A stretch of 46,920 bases of DNA. Origin: Chitinophagaceae bacterium (GTDB taxonomy: Bacteria; Bacteroidota; Bacteroidia; Chitinophagales; Chitinophagaceae). The stretch is from NCBI GenBank assembly GCA_947504605.1, contig CANNJE010000007.1, forward strand, positions 1-46,920, read 5' to 3'. A program made the position numbers and the translations under genes. The stretch's first letter is position 1. Every line of letters begins with the position of its first letter. Below are positions 31,978-41,591 of this stretch, piece after piece. Under the pieces are notes generated by a model that did not search any database, had not been told where the DNA came from, and saw nothing but the letters and a program-made list of their open reading frames with translations.

Positions 31978-33825
31978 ATGAGCGATGAAATAAAACATGA
32001 ATGTGGCCTCGCCTTCATTCGTCTGCGAAAGCCCTTCAGCCATTATCAGCAAAAGTATCAGTCTGTATTGTATGGTTTAAACAAACTATACCTGCTCATG
32101 GAAAAGCAACATAACCGTGGTCAGGATGGGGCTGGTATTGCTGCTGTTAAACTAAATACTGAACCAGGTTACCCTTTTCTTTATCGTCTTAGAAGCAGTG
32201 CAACCCAACCAATTGCAGATTTATTTTCTCAAATTGGAAACGAAATTAGCGAAGTAGAAAAATACCAGCCCGATATAAAAAATCATCCGGGCCTGATGAA
32301 AGGGCATCTTGGGGTAATGGGAGAAGTATTGCTGGGGCACTTACGTTACGGAACGCAGGGGAAAAACAATGTTGAATTTTGCCATCCTTTTATTAAAAAA
32401 AATATTATTCCTGCACGCAATCTAGCATTGGCAGGAAACTTTAATCTTGTAAACACAGAAGAATTATTTGACCTCGTGAATGTTGCCGCCGGGGAGTTTC
32501 AATCTCAAAGTGATCTGGCAGCGATGATGGAAGTAATTCATCATTTTCTGATAAAAGAAGATGAAAAAACGCCTGGGCAGATTAGTATTGCCAATGTATT
32601 GAAAGAAGCAGTACCATTATTTGACGGCGGATTTCATTTTGGCGGTATCACCGGAAGCGGAGACGCTTTTTTAATGCGGGATGCCCATGGAATCAGGCCG
32701 GCGTATTATTATCTTAACGATGAAGTGGTGGTAGGAGCTAGTGAAAGAGCTGCTATTAGAACTGCTTTTAATCTGGAAGAAAATGAAGTGAAAGAACTCA
32801 TGCCAGGACAGGCATTGATTGTAAAAGCTGATGGCAATGTTAGCATAGAACAAATTGTGGAACCAAAAGAAAGATTGGCTTGCAGTTTTGAGCGTATTTA
32901 TTTCAGCCGGGGTAGTGATGAAAAAATTTACAAAGAAAGAACAGAATTAGGAAGGCAGCTAAGTGGAATTATTTTAAAAAAATTGGATTACGATTTAAAA
33001 AACACCATCTTTTCATTTATTCCAAATACTGCCGAAACAGCATTTTATGGCCTTGTTAAAGGCGCAGAAGAATATCTCAATAAAATAAAAATAGAACGCA
33101 TCCTTAGTTGGGGAAAAGATTATGATGATGAGAAGCTCGCAGAAATGGTAAACCGAAGAGTACGTGTAGAAAAAATTGCCATCAAAGATGTTAAGCTGCG
33201 CACGTTTATTACAGAAGACAGTAGTAGAAATGAAATGGTGCAGCATGTATACGATATTACTTATGGTACAGTAAAAAAAGACGTTGACACGCTCGTTGTT
33301 ATTGATGACAGTATTGTAAGGGGTACGACTTTAAAGGAAAGTATCATTCGGATGCTGAGCAGGCTTAAGCCAAAACGTATCATTATCGTTTCTTCTGCAC
33401 CACAAATTCGCTACCCAGATTGTTATGGAATAGATATGAGCAAAATGGGTGATTTTATTGCCTTTAGAGCTGCGGTTGAATTATTAAAAGAAAATGGCCA
33501 GGAAAATTTGCTTAACGAATTGCTGGAAAAATGCAAAGTTTTGCAAAAGAACAGTAACCTACATTCCGAAAATCTTGTGAAGGAGGTTTACAAACCTTTT
33601 ACCTTAAGCCAGATGTCTAAAAAAATTGCTCAGCTGATTACACCAGAGAATGTTACTATTCCGGTAGATGTGATTTATCAAAAAATTGAATCATTGCACG
33701 AGGCATGCCCCAACAATAAAGGTGATTGGTATTTTAGTGGAAATTATCCAACACCTGGTGGTAATAAAGTTTGTAACAAAGCTTTTATGAATTATGTAGA
33801 AGGAAAAAATGTGAGAGGGTATTAA
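31978..33825 (+). CDS. Amidophosphoribosyltransferase-like protein, long Bacteroidota form
   Basis: A 615-residue protein with a class II glutamine amidotransferase domain (about 9-260) and a type I phosphoribosyltransferase domain (about 300-530). The expected nucleophile is Cys9 in KHECGLAFI, so an eight-residue leader would have to be removed, as in Bacillus-type PurF. QHNRGQDGAGIA and LGHLRYGTQG are the glutaminase strands. The PRPP loop LVVIDDSIVRGTT is intact at about 438-450. It is longer than classical PurF (about 470-505) and the segment KDVKLRTFI stands where PurF has a KNRYVGRTFI-like block. It may be the second PurF-like paralogue seen in many Bacteroidota, so I do not give the symbol purF. 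Confidence 0.85.
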   Translation: MSDEIKHECGLAFIRLRKPFSHYQQKYQSVLYGLNKLYLLMEKQHNRGQDGAGIAAVKLNTEPGYPFLYRLRSSATQPIADLFSQIGNEISEVEKYQPDIKNHPGLMKGHLGVMGEVLLGHLRYGTQGKNNVEFCHPFIKKNIIPARNLALAGNFNLVNTEELFDLVNVAAGEFQSQSDLAAMMEVIHHFLIKEDEKTPGQISIANVLKEAVPLFDGGFHFGGITGSGDAFLMRDAHGIRPAYYYLNDEVVVGASERAAIRTAFNLEENEVKELMPGQALIVKADGNVSIEQIVEPKERLACSFERIYFSRGSDEKIYKERTELGRQLSGIILKKLDYDLKNTIFSFIPNTAETAFYGLVKGAEEYLNKIKIERILSWGKDYDDEKLAEMVNRRVRVEKIAIKDVKLRTFITEDSSRNEMVQHVYDITYGTVKKDVDTLVVIDDSIVRGTTLKESIIRMLSRLKPKRIIIVSSAPQIRYPDCYGIDMSKMGDFIAFRAAVELLKENGQENLLNELLEKCKVLQKNSNLHSENLVKEVYKPFTLSQMSKKIAQLITPENVTIPVDVIYQKIESLHEACPNNKGDWYFSGNYPTPGGNKVCNKAFMNYVEGKNVRGY

Positions 33826-33931
33826 GAAAAATAAAAGTTCATCTTAATAGTGATCGTCCCTTTTTTTAACAATATTTATTGAATATTTCAGCTTAAAAAA
33901 ATCAACTTTTCAACCATTCAACAAATTCGCC

Positions 33932-34351
33932 TTGCTAGAAATATTTACCGTAGCCGGACTCGCTACCTTTGAAATTTATGCTGCTATCCCTGCTGGGTTT
34001 GCTTTTGGTTTACACCCCGGAACTATATTTAGTGCAAGTCTAATTGGAGGGCTTGCTGGCGTTTTCGTTGCTGCATTTTTAGGCGATCAAATTCGAGCAT
34101 TTTTTAGCAGAAACAAACAACCAAAACTGGATAAGCCTAAAGTAGGATTAATCTACCGCATCTGGGATAAATATGGAGTAATTGGGGTAGGTTTTCTTGG
34201 AACAATGACGGTGGGTGCGCCAGTAAGCCTTGCTGTAGGCGTAGGTTTTAATGTGCCGTTGAAAAAATTAATTGTTTGGTGTTGCCTGGGAGTATTGGTG
34301 AGATGTGCTTTGTTTACAACAGTGGGTCATTATGGGATGAAGTTGTTTTAG
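33932..34351 (+). CDS. Small integral membrane protein (small multidrug export-like)
   Basis: A 139-residue protein with about four membrane helices: 3-24, 31-50, about 84-105 and 112-132, divided by a charged loop (RNKQPKLDKPKVGLIYRIWDKYG). The pattern AGLATFEIYAAIPAGFAFG and GFLGTMTVGAPVSLAVGVGFN is like the small multi-drug export family, whose function is poorly supported. No ATG gives this frame; TTG 33932 is the only start that leaves the first helix whole. It lies 106 bases after the PurF-like gene and may be read from the same transcript. Confidence 0.65.
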   Translation: MLEIFTVAGLATFEIYAAIPAGFAFGLHPGTIFSASLIGGLAGVFVAAFLGDQIRAFFSRNKQPKLDKPKVGLIYRIWDKYGVIGVGFLGTMTVGAPVSLAVGVGFNVPLKKLIVWCCLGVLVRCALFTTVGHYGMKLF

Positions 34352-34358
34352 AAATTTA

Positions 34359-36557
34359 TTATACTCTAAGAAGCCCCATTTTCCACATGCCATTCATGGG
34401 TTTATTATCCCAAAACAATTCAAAATCTTCCAAATCCAGAGCTTCATAACTGTCCATCACTTCTTGCAGTGTATAAATTTTTGTATTTTGAACAGATAGT
34501 TTTTCCAGCATCGGAATCAGCCATTCTGCATGAGATTTTAAAATTTGTATTTCTTGTGTAGCCGTTTTACCTATAAAAGTAAGCGTTGCCATTTCCCGTT
34601 GCATTCCTTTTTTAGACTGTGTAAAATATTCGCAGGAGGGTGTTTTACCCAGCCAGATAATTTTGGCATTGGGTTTAACTGTAAGAAGATCATCCTCAAT
34701 CAAAGCATTTTCTATAAAATCAGGAATAACCGTTGTTTTTGGCACTTTAAAATCAAACCATTTATGCAGCGGTTCTTCCAATCCTATTTGATGCATATAA
34801 TTAAAAAGTGATTTTTTTAACCCAAAACTAAATGAGTCATGATCAGCACCGGTGGGGTCATGGTGAACGATATCATTGTTAGCAAAGGTTCCGATAACAT
34901 TTGTTTCTTTAATTACTTTATATTTTTCAGGATTCAGTCCCACAGGGCTATGTGCCGTCATTGCAAACTGGTGCCAAAATGCAGACTGCAAAATGCCTGC
35001 TTTAAAAAGCTGCCTCACCATTTCCAAAGAATCAATTGTTTCCTGAGCTGTTTGTGTAGGAAATCCATACATCAGGTAAGCATGCACCATAATACCCGCT
35101 TCTGTAAAATGTTTATTTACCCTTGCAACCTGGGATACAGTAATCCCTTTTTCTATCAGTTTAAGTAAACGATCGGATGCTACTTCAAGGCCTCCGCTAA
35201 CAGCAATACATCCTGAGGCTTTAAGTAATATACAGAGATCCCGGGTGAAACTTTTTTCAAAACGTACATTAGCCCACCAGCTTACTACCAGTTTCCTTCT
35301 AATAATTTCCAATGCCAAAGCACGCATCAACGCAGGCGGCGCTGCTTCATCTACAAAATGAAAGCCATTTTCTCCTGTTTGAGCAATCAATTGCTCCATA
35401 CGGTCGCATAAAACACCTGCAGCCACTGGTTCATATAATTTTATATAGTCCAGAGAAATATCACAAAAAGTACATTTACCCCAATAGCAGCCATGCGCCA
35501 TCGTTAGTTTGTTCCATCGGCCATCACTCCATAATCGGTGCATCGGGTTTATGACTTCAATGGCCGAAATATATTTATCCAGCAACAGATCACTGTAGTC
35601 GGGTGTACCAACTTCTCCCTGACGGTAATCCTTTGTTTCTTTATTATTAATGTAAGTAACGACACCATTTAAAAGCGTAAAAGTTCTTTTTAATTCTTCC
35701 TGTGTTTTGCTGCCTTCTACAAATCCAATCAGATTTTCAAGCGGAGCTTCCCCATCATCCAGGGTAATAAAGTCGTAAAATTCAAAAACCCTCGGGTCGG
35801 ATAGTGAACGTAATTCTGTATTAGCAAAACCGCCACCCATTGCTACTTTTACATTCGGATAATGTTCCTTTATCCATTGTCCACACCTCAGTGAAGTATA
35901 TAAATTACCCGGGAAAGGAACAGAAAGTGCTACCATTTTAGGGTTCACTTGTTTCATCCGTTTTTCTAGTATTTGAATAAGCAGTTTGTCAATATAGGTA
36001 TAAGGTTGATGCAGCAAACTGTAAAGCTCATCAAAAGTATTGGCACTTCTTCCCAGCCTTTCTGCATACCTACTAAACCCAAAATGTTCATCTACCGTTT
36101 CCATAATCAGATCACTCAGATCCTCCAGATACATGGTGGCCAGATGCTTGGCTTTATCCAAAACGCCCATAGTGCCAAAAGCCCAGTCCATATCATCGGT
36201 TTGGGCAAAACGGGCAGCCTCAGGCAAAAATGTTCTTTTACAAATAAGATGAGCAAGCGTAGGCGTTTTTGCCTGCAAAAAATGAATTACTTCATCAATG
36301 GTTTGAATATAATCTTGCTTCAGAAAAACGATACGCTTCGCATTTTCAGATAATTCTTTTGAACAGTTTTGCACCTGTTCAAATAGATCTATAAGTCCCT
36401 CTTTACAAAACAATGCGAGTGTTGTTTCAATTCCAAGATCGGCCTGATAAGCAGCAATATTTTTTGTATTTAAAAACCCTTTTAGATAAGCAGTGGCTGG
36501 ATACGGAGTATTCAGTTGTGTAAATGGTGGTGTTATTAAGAAAAGAGATGTGCTCAA
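34359..36557 (-). CDS. B12-binding domain radical SAM protein
   Basis: A 732-residue protein. The N-terminal ~270 residues have a cobalamin-binding layout (LFLITPPFTQLNTPYPATAYL, VALSVPFPGNLYTSLRCGQWIKEHYPNVKVAMGGGFANTEL in parts). The radical SAM core begins near 345, with the cluster cysteines Cys357, Cys362 and Cys365 in GCYWGKCTFCDIS. The spacing is CX4CX2C, not the usual CX3CX2C. The core goes on with FVDEAAPPALMRALAL, SGGLEVASDRLLKLIEKG and MVHAYLMYGFPTQT. The ~200-residue C-terminal part is unassigned. Substrate unknown: no precursor peptide, methyl acceptor or maturase is beside it. It is a single gene, convergent with the small membrane protein gene. Confidence 0.85.
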   Translation of the reverse strand: MSTSLFLITPPFTQLNTPYPATAYLKGFLNTKNIAAYQADLGIETTLALFCKEGLIDLFEQVQNCSKELSENAKRIVFLKQDYIQTIDEVIHFLQAKTPTLAHLICKRTFLPEAARFAQTDDMDWAFGTMGVLDKAKHLATMYLEDLSDLIMETVDEHFGFSRYAERLGRSANTFDELYSLLHQPYTYIDKLLIQILEKRMKQVNPKMVALSVPFPGNLYTSLRCGQWIKEHYPNVKVAMGGGFANTELRSLSDPRVFEFYDFITLDDGEAPLENLIGFVEGSKTQEELKRTFTLLNGVVTYINNKETKDYRQGEVGTPDYSDLLLDKYISAIEVINPMHRLWSDGRWNKLTMAHGCYWGKCTFCDISLDYIKLYEPVAAGVLCDRMEQLIAQTGENGFHFVDEAAPPALMRALALEIIRRKLVVSWWANVRFEKSFTRDLCILLKASGCIAVSGGLEVASDRLLKLIEKGITVSQVARVNKHFTEAGIMVHAYLMYGFPTQTAQETIDSLEMVRQLFKAGILQSAFWHQFAMTAHSPVGLNPEKYKVIKETNVIGTFANNDIVHHDPTGADHDSFSFGLKKSLFNYMHQIGLEEPLHKWFDFKVPKTTVIPDFIENALIEDDLLTVKPNAKIIWLGKTPSCEYFTQSKKGMQREMATLTFIGKTATQEIQILKSHAEWLIPMLEKLSVQNTKIYTLQEVMDSYEALDLEDFELFWDNKPMNGMWKMGLLRV

Positions 36558-36704
36558 TCAAAAATAATTTATAGCTGCAAAAATATCTGTAAATCTCAAG
36601 AATAACTATTTCGTTTACGCTCTGGGCATAACTTTTATAACAAAAGTTCCAAGACATAAAATACAAAGCCAGGCTTTTAAAAATATTTTTTTGCTTAAAA
36701 TATT

Positions 36705-39245
36705 TTATTCTGTTCTCGCACTAGCTGCATCAATGATCTTTCCAAAAAATATTGCATTCATCATTAATTTGGTGCCGCCCAGCCAAAAACCACGGAGATT
36801 AGGATTGTCAGCAATATTAACAACACGGCCGGCTCCAACAGTATTTACAATAACTGCTGCACTATTCTTTACCGCAACCGCATTCTCCTTGCTAATATAG
36901 CCACTCTGCAAAGGATTATTTCCGTAATAAAAAGGCGTTGCATATTGATTTTTGCTTTTTTCCATAAACACTTTATTAGCCTTAAAAAGGCTTATGGTTT
37001 TTTGGTTGTAGCCGTAAGCCAGCGGGTGAGTTAGATCTGCCTCCGCACCAAAAATAGCACCACTCATTTGCTGCGATCCATCTACCTGTTCTCTTTGCAC
37101 ATATGGCATACGTTGGGTACTGTCTTCTGGACCTTTTACTTTTTTAATACTCACAGAACTTATGCCATTTTGGGATGCCCAAATTACCGCTTCTTCCAAC
37201 AGTATTAATACACCTCCAGCCTGCACCCAGGTTTTTAGTTTGTCTTTATTCAAATCTCCGTAACTGCCAGAAACCATGATGATGGTATTGTATTTTGAAA
37301 TATCGGTTCTATTGAACATGGAAGCATCTAACTGGGAAGCTGTAATGTCCATTCTTTGATCCAGCAAATGCCAAATCTCACCGGCATCCAATGCCGTAAC
37401 ACCTGTGCCCACCAGCATTGCAATTGATGGAGCATTTAGTGAAATATATTTACTGCTACCCAAGTCGCTTCCTGCATTAGCAGCCCCACTTTGCATGCCG
37501 TATATTTTTAGTCCATTTTTTGAGGCTACAGAATTTATTAACTCAAAAATTTGATCACTAGATTTGTTCTGCATTTTAACTGGAATAAGAATGGTTCCAT
37601 AGTCAAATTTTTTCAGGCCTTCTGGAGTATTGATTTCTGTTTTATTTGTAGCCACTTTTGTAATTAGTCCTGCTGTTTGCAATTCAAAAAGGGCGCGGGC
37701 TGTATAAAACTCATCCCACTCAAATAAATAGGCATATTCAGATTTTCCTCCAACAATTTCTCCTATCGGTTTCCTACTGTCTTCCAACTTTTTTCCTGCA
37801 CTGATATTGGAAATTTCTCTATAAGGAATTCCAAAGGCCAGCGGCATCGTCCAACTGGTAATATCATAAAATAAACTGTCGGTAAAAGTTAGTTGTTTAT
37901 CAAAAATGGCTTTAATTAAGCCCTGCTGAGGCTGATTGAGAGAGATTGTATATGCCGTTGACTTGTCGAATTCTGTATCTGAAACACCACTATATTCATT
38001 TACAATGATACCGTGCCTTTGCATCATTTCTATAAAAAGGGCTGTTTTTGACTTGTCGTTTTTATCGCCAAAAACATATCCATTATTAACAGCAGAAACC
38101 GATTGTTTGTAAAAATCTCTTTGAAAATCAAGAAATTCCTTCTTCAATTGTCTTGCACCTTCCAGTGTAGACAAAGTAGTCATAAATTGGTTCTTTATGG
38201 TAAAGGGAAAACGTAATATTCCATTAGCAGTTTCCTGTGCATGCCCCCGGCTCGAAGCTTGTTCAAATAATATTCCAATAGCTCCATTAATATCTGGAAA
38301 AGTAGAACCCTTTCCATAATAAAAATCATCATAATTTTCTTTGGTAAAATAGAGGGATCCAATTTTATCGAGATAGGCTGCATGATAGCGGCCAAGTTTT
38401 TCTGTTAACTCCTGATTTTTTTTAGGTGTCAAAGGGTTTACCCTGGAAGGTACTCCGGGCTGAAAAAAGAAACTGGCATTGCTTCCTTGCTCATGATGAT
38501 CTGTAAGAATATTGGGCTGCCATTGATGGTATAATTTAATCCTGTTCTGACTTTCAGGATGTACTGCCGGCAGCCAATCTCTGTTTAGGTCAAACCAATA
38601 ATGATTGTACCTTCCGCCGGGCCATACTTCATTAAACTCTCTGCTTGCAGGATCTGTTACCAAGGTTTTACTCTTATGCTGATTGGCCCATGTTGAAAAA
38701 CGCTGTAAACCATCCGGATTAAATGAAGGATCAAACAGAATAACTACATTTTCAAGCAGATCATCTATTTCTTTCCCTTGGGCAGCAGCTAGATAATAAG
38801 CACTTACCAATGCCGCATTGCTGCCACTTGGCTCGTTACCATGAATAGAATGCCCTATATATACTACGATAGGCATATCTGCAATATTTAATGAAGCTGA
38901 TTGTACAGGGTCACTTAACAACAAATGCTGCTGTCTTATTTGCTCCAGCCTTGCCTGATTTTTTTTAGATGTGATAATCAGCAATACCTGAGGCCTTCTC
39001 TCATAAGTAAAACCCATTGTTTCCAGCTTTACACGATCAGGTGCAGCTTCTGCAATTGCCTGCATATAATTTATAAGTCGGTCATGGGTAACGTGCCATT
39101 CGCCCACATTATGATGAATGATATCTTTTGGTGTTGGAATATCCTTGTTATATGTAATACCTGCGGGTAAATAATAACTTAGATCCTGTGCATATAGAAA
39201 ATGCGTTGCCAGAAAAAAGGAACTGGCTAATAATAGCTTCTTCAT
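36705..39245 (-). CDS. M14 family zinc carboxypeptidase
   Basis: An 846-residue secreted metallopeptidase; signal peptide MKKLLLASSFFLATHFLYAQ. The M14 catalytic domain spans about 40-360 with zinc ligands His135 and Glu138 (HSIHGNEPSG) and His250 or His251 (ILTDHHEQG). FNPDGLQRFSTW (175-186) and FDLNRDW are the substrate pocket; the catalytic glutamate is likely in FEQASSRGHA. The C-terminal third contains beta-alpha segments (IIMVSGSYGDLNKDKLKTWVQAGGVLILLE) of the class I glutamine-amidotransferase-like type that often ends this Bacteroidota subfamily. It would remove residues from secreted or environmental peptides. The first ATG is a good signal-peptide start. Confidence 0.9.
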   Translation of the reverse strand: MKKLLLASSFFLATHFLYAQDLSYYLPAGITYNKDIPTPKDIIHHNVGEWHVTHDRLINYMQAIAEAAPDRVKLETMGFTYERRPQVLLIITSKKNQARLEQIRQQHLLLSDPVQSASLNIADMPIVVYIGHSIHGNEPSGSNAALVSAYYLAAAQGKEIDDLLENVVILFDPSFNPDGLQRFSTWANQHKSKTLVTDPASREFNEVWPGGRYNHYWFDLNRDWLPAVHPESQNRIKLYHQWQPNILTDHHEQGSNASFFFQPGVPSRVNPLTPKKNQELTEKLGRYHAAYLDKIGSLYFTKENYDDFYYGKGSTFPDINGAIGILFEQASSRGHAQETANGILRFPFTIKNQFMTTLSTLEGARQLKKEFLDFQRDFYKQSVSAVNNGYVFGDKNDKSKTALFIEMMQRHGIIVNEYSGVSDTEFDKSTAYTISLNQPQQGLIKAIFDKQLTFTDSLFYDITSWTMPLAFGIPYREISNISAGKKLEDSRKPIGEIVGGKSEYAYLFEWDEFYTARALFELQTAGLITKVATNKTEINTPEGLKKFDYGTILIPVKMQNKSSDQIFELINSVASKNGLKIYGMQSGAANAGSDLGSSKYISLNAPSIAMLVGTGVTALDAGEIWHLLDQRMDITASQLDASMFNRTDISKYNTIIMVSGSYGDLNKDKLKTWVQAGGVLILLEEAVIWASQNGISSVSIKKVKGPEDSTQRMPYVQREQVDGSQQMSGAIFGAEADLTHPLAYGYNQKTISLFKANKVFMEKSKNQYATPFYYGNNPLQSGYISKENAVAVKNSAAVIVNTVGAGRVVNIADNPNLRGFWLGGTKLMMNAIFFGKIIDAASARTE

Positions 39246-39423
39246 TAAACAGTTATTTTAATTAATTGTTAAGATAAGAAATGATGCGTTAAAACCGGTT
39301 GTTTTAATGTCTAATTAATATTGTTGGCATGATTTTTCTTTTAGATAATTAAGCCTACTTAATAATTGGGCCATGCCGTACCCCTTTAAAACCAAACTAT
39401 CAATAACTCTATAAAAAAAATGT

Positions 39424-39627
39424 ATGAAAATCAGTAAAAAAACATTGTGGGGCCTTGCAGTATTTTCAGCGCTTGGTATTGTTGTTTATATTACCCGTAA
39501 AAAAAGAAACAGAAATAAACTTACCCTTATTGCCGAAGAAGGTTATGAAATTGCTCATGACATTTTATTTCCTAACAAACTGGTAAGCGAAAAAAAACTT
39601 CACTACGGACCTGTATTACCTAAATAA
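39424..39627 (+). CDS. Small single-helix hypothetical protein
   Basis: A 67-residue protein with one membrane helix at residues 8-24 (LWGLAVFSALGIVVYIT), followed by a strongly basic turn (RKKRNRNK) and a short soluble tail (LIAEEGYEIAHDILFPNKL). I recognise a general Bacteroidota small-protein type but no named family. The sole ORF between two minus-strand genes, and its own hairpin overlaps its stop, which supports it as real. Confidence 0.6.
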   Translation: MKISKKTLWGLAVFSALGIVVYITRKKRNRNKLTLIAEEGYEIAHDILFPNKLVSEKKLHYGPVLPK

Positions 39628-39648
39628 TTCGGTTGTTTTTAGCCGAAT
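39627..39648. terminator. Short hairpin between two convergent genes
   Basis: ATTCGGTT pairs with AGCCGAAT (one G-T pair) around GTTTTT. It starts at the last base of the small protein gene and runs into the last ten bases of the S1/P1 nuclease gene. The stem is short, so strength is moderate. Confidence 0.5.
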
Positions 39649-40439
39649 ATTTCATTCAGCAAACCTGCAAGATGAACGCCCCCCTTTAAGAGTTGTTCAT
39701 CGAGTGTGCTTTTATATTTAAAATTATATTGGAAGCTCAGTTTGTCTTCGGTGCCTTTTACATCAGCATATATTTTTTCCGCTACTTGGTACGAATTATA
39801 AAACCATAGGCTTATAGGTTCATGTAGCCATGTTTTTCTTTGATCCTTACTTGTAAAATTGATGGCTGTTACATACTCCGTGTAACTTAATTTTTGAAAA
39901 CTAATAAGCACATCATCCCATATCTGATGCAAATTATACGATTCACTAAACCACATTACCCTAACCTTGTTACCGCCAAGATCATCTGGGCGACCCACAT
40001 GCATTGGCTGGTGTACATCTCCTACCAAATGAATTAGCATTCTTAAATAAAGTACTTTATCTGCCTGAGCCAAATCTTTATTTTTTAAAGCTTTGGCCAG
40101 AAAATTTATTTTGGTATATGCGTTAGTGGAAGTATCTGCTTCCAATTGGGTAATTACTTCATTTTGTGAAAGTCCTGATTTTAAATTTATATAATGCCAA
40201 TTAGAAAGATAATTATAGGAAGGGTCTGATTTAATAAAGTCGGCCCAGTTACTGCACATAGCTAAAGATTCATTCCCAAAAATGGCTTCAATGGCTTTTT
40301 TACTTTTTTTAGTCAGATAACTATCTGCAATCTCACCCACTATACGATGACCCAAAAGCCCCCAAGCCATAGATTGAAAAGGAATATAAAATGCTAATAG
40401 CAGGATAAATATTTTTTTTAATGATTGTTTGTTATTCAT
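39639..40439 (-). CDS. S1/P1-type nuclease
   Basis: A 266-residue zinc phosphodiesterase/nuclease that degrades single-stranded nucleic acids or removes 3'-phosphates. The signal peptide ends SMA and the mature protein begins with Trp26 (WGLLGHRI): in this family the N-terminal Trp amine is itself a zinc ligand, and His31 follows. Other ligands are visible in WADFIKSD, SNWHYINL, LIHLVGDVHQPMHVG and NLHQIWDD. All ligands are present, so it should be active in the periplasm or outside. Length fits the family. Confidence 0.92.
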   Translation of the reverse strand: MNNKQSLKKIFILLLAFYIPFQSMAWGLLGHRIVGEIADSYLTKKSKKAIEAIFGNESLAMCSNWADFIKSDPSYNYLSNWHYINLKSGLSQNEVITQLEADTSTNAYTKINFLAKALKNKDLAQADKVLYLRMLIHLVGDVHQPMHVGRPDDLGGNKVRVMWFSESYNLHQIWDDVLISFQKLSYTEYVTAINFTSKDQRKTWLHEPISLWFYNSYQVAEKIYADVKGTEDKLSFQYNFKYKSTLDEQLLKGGVHLAGLLNEIFG

Positions 40440-40713
40440 AAAATATGTTTTGCTGTTGAGTAAACTTTGTTTTGTTTTAACCGGCTAGTAAATAAAATCT
40501 TTCTTTAAATCAATTAATGACTTTTTGGAATAAAATTTTAATGATCAGTTTCGCTATTTAAATTATTGAACTCTTAGATAAAATATTAAGAAAAATGTGA
40601 AATCATCCAACTTATAACTCGGTTTTCATGGAATATCGTAATTGAAGCGGGATATATTTTTACCCTACTCTTTTATTTTACACCCATACTGATTTCCAAG
40701 AGTCGTTTATATT

Positions 40714-41571
40714 TTAATAGGTTGAAGTCATATCTTCATCTACACAAATAATATAATCTGCCTTTCCTTTGTTTTCAGCCAATAAAGACGATAATTTTTT
40801 TTGTGATACTGTAGTAATGGTTGCATATTTAAGCTGTGGCTTTTCTTGTTTAAGATACCATAAAATGCCTTCATAATTTTCTGAATGATAAGACCCGTTG
40901 AAGTGAATAAATAAGTTGCCGGGAACAAAATACTTTAATATAAAATGGCTCATTGTAGCATCTTTCACCGCCTGCGCTTTTGGAAAATTGGATGCATTGT
41001 TATGACCCGGCATCATTTCTAGCATTTTTTTATAGCCAGGCAAAGTGGAGTCATAGGCAATAGGCAATGGTGCTATCCAGGCTTTCTCTCTATCGGGAAT
41101 AGTATCCAATGCACTAAATCCAAGCCGTGAAACCATGGATGCATATTTACGAGGAACATTTGTTGCTGCAAATACAATCTTATTTTCTTTGGCATAATTA
41201 ACCAATGGTGCATAATCTGTTTTATAGTTATTCCATAGCCTTGCAGAAGAATCCAATCCTTTTGCCGAAAGTTTACCCATCAGGTAGGCGTCCAATGCTG
41301 ATTGATTGTCCTGCTCAAACATTTCTGCCCCCATTGTTATTTTTCTCTGGGCTCCAAGATCCTGGCTCACTTCCAATTGAAGCCAGTGAGCAATTGGATT
41401 ATTATGAAATTCACCAAACAAAACAATGTCTTTTTGAGATAGGCGGCTTAGCATTTTTTTATAGGAAATTTTTTTTCCTTTAGCATTGTATAAAACATAT
41501 GCAGGTTTGTGCTGTGCAATAACAACCGTTGTAAACAGCATTGTTAGTAGCGTGAATAGTATTTTTTTCAT
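40714..41571 (-). CDS. ChaN family protein (DUF399)
   Basis: A 285-residue secreted protein with signal peptide (cleavage after TTVVIAQ, residue ~19). The ChaN/DUF399 motifs are clear: DIVLFGEFHNNPIAHWLQLEV near 48-68, then MGAEMFEQDNQ, and a C-terminal HFNGSYHSENYEG. Campylobacter ChaR/ChaN is a haem-binding lipoprotein; there is no lipobox here, so location is probably periplasmic. The role in this phylum is uncertain. It starts 20 bases after the end of the saccharopine-dehydrogenase-like gene, so the two are probably one operon. Confidence 0.85.
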   Translation of the reverse strand: MKKILFTLLTMLFTTVVIAQHKPAYVLYNAKGKKISYKKMLSRLSQKDIVLFGEFHNNPIAHWLQLEVSQDLGAQRKITMGAEMFEQDNQSALDAYLMGKLSAKGLDSSARLWNNYKTDYAPLVNYAKENKIVFAATNVPRKYASMVSRLGFSALDTIPDREKAWIAPLPIAYDSTLPGYKKMLEMMPGHNNASNFPKAQAVKDATMSHFILKYFVPGNLFIHFNGSYHSENYEGILWYLKQEKPQLKYATITTVSQKKLSSLLAENKGKADYIICVDEDMTSTY

Positions 41572-41591
41572 GTTTTATTTTTATTCTATTA

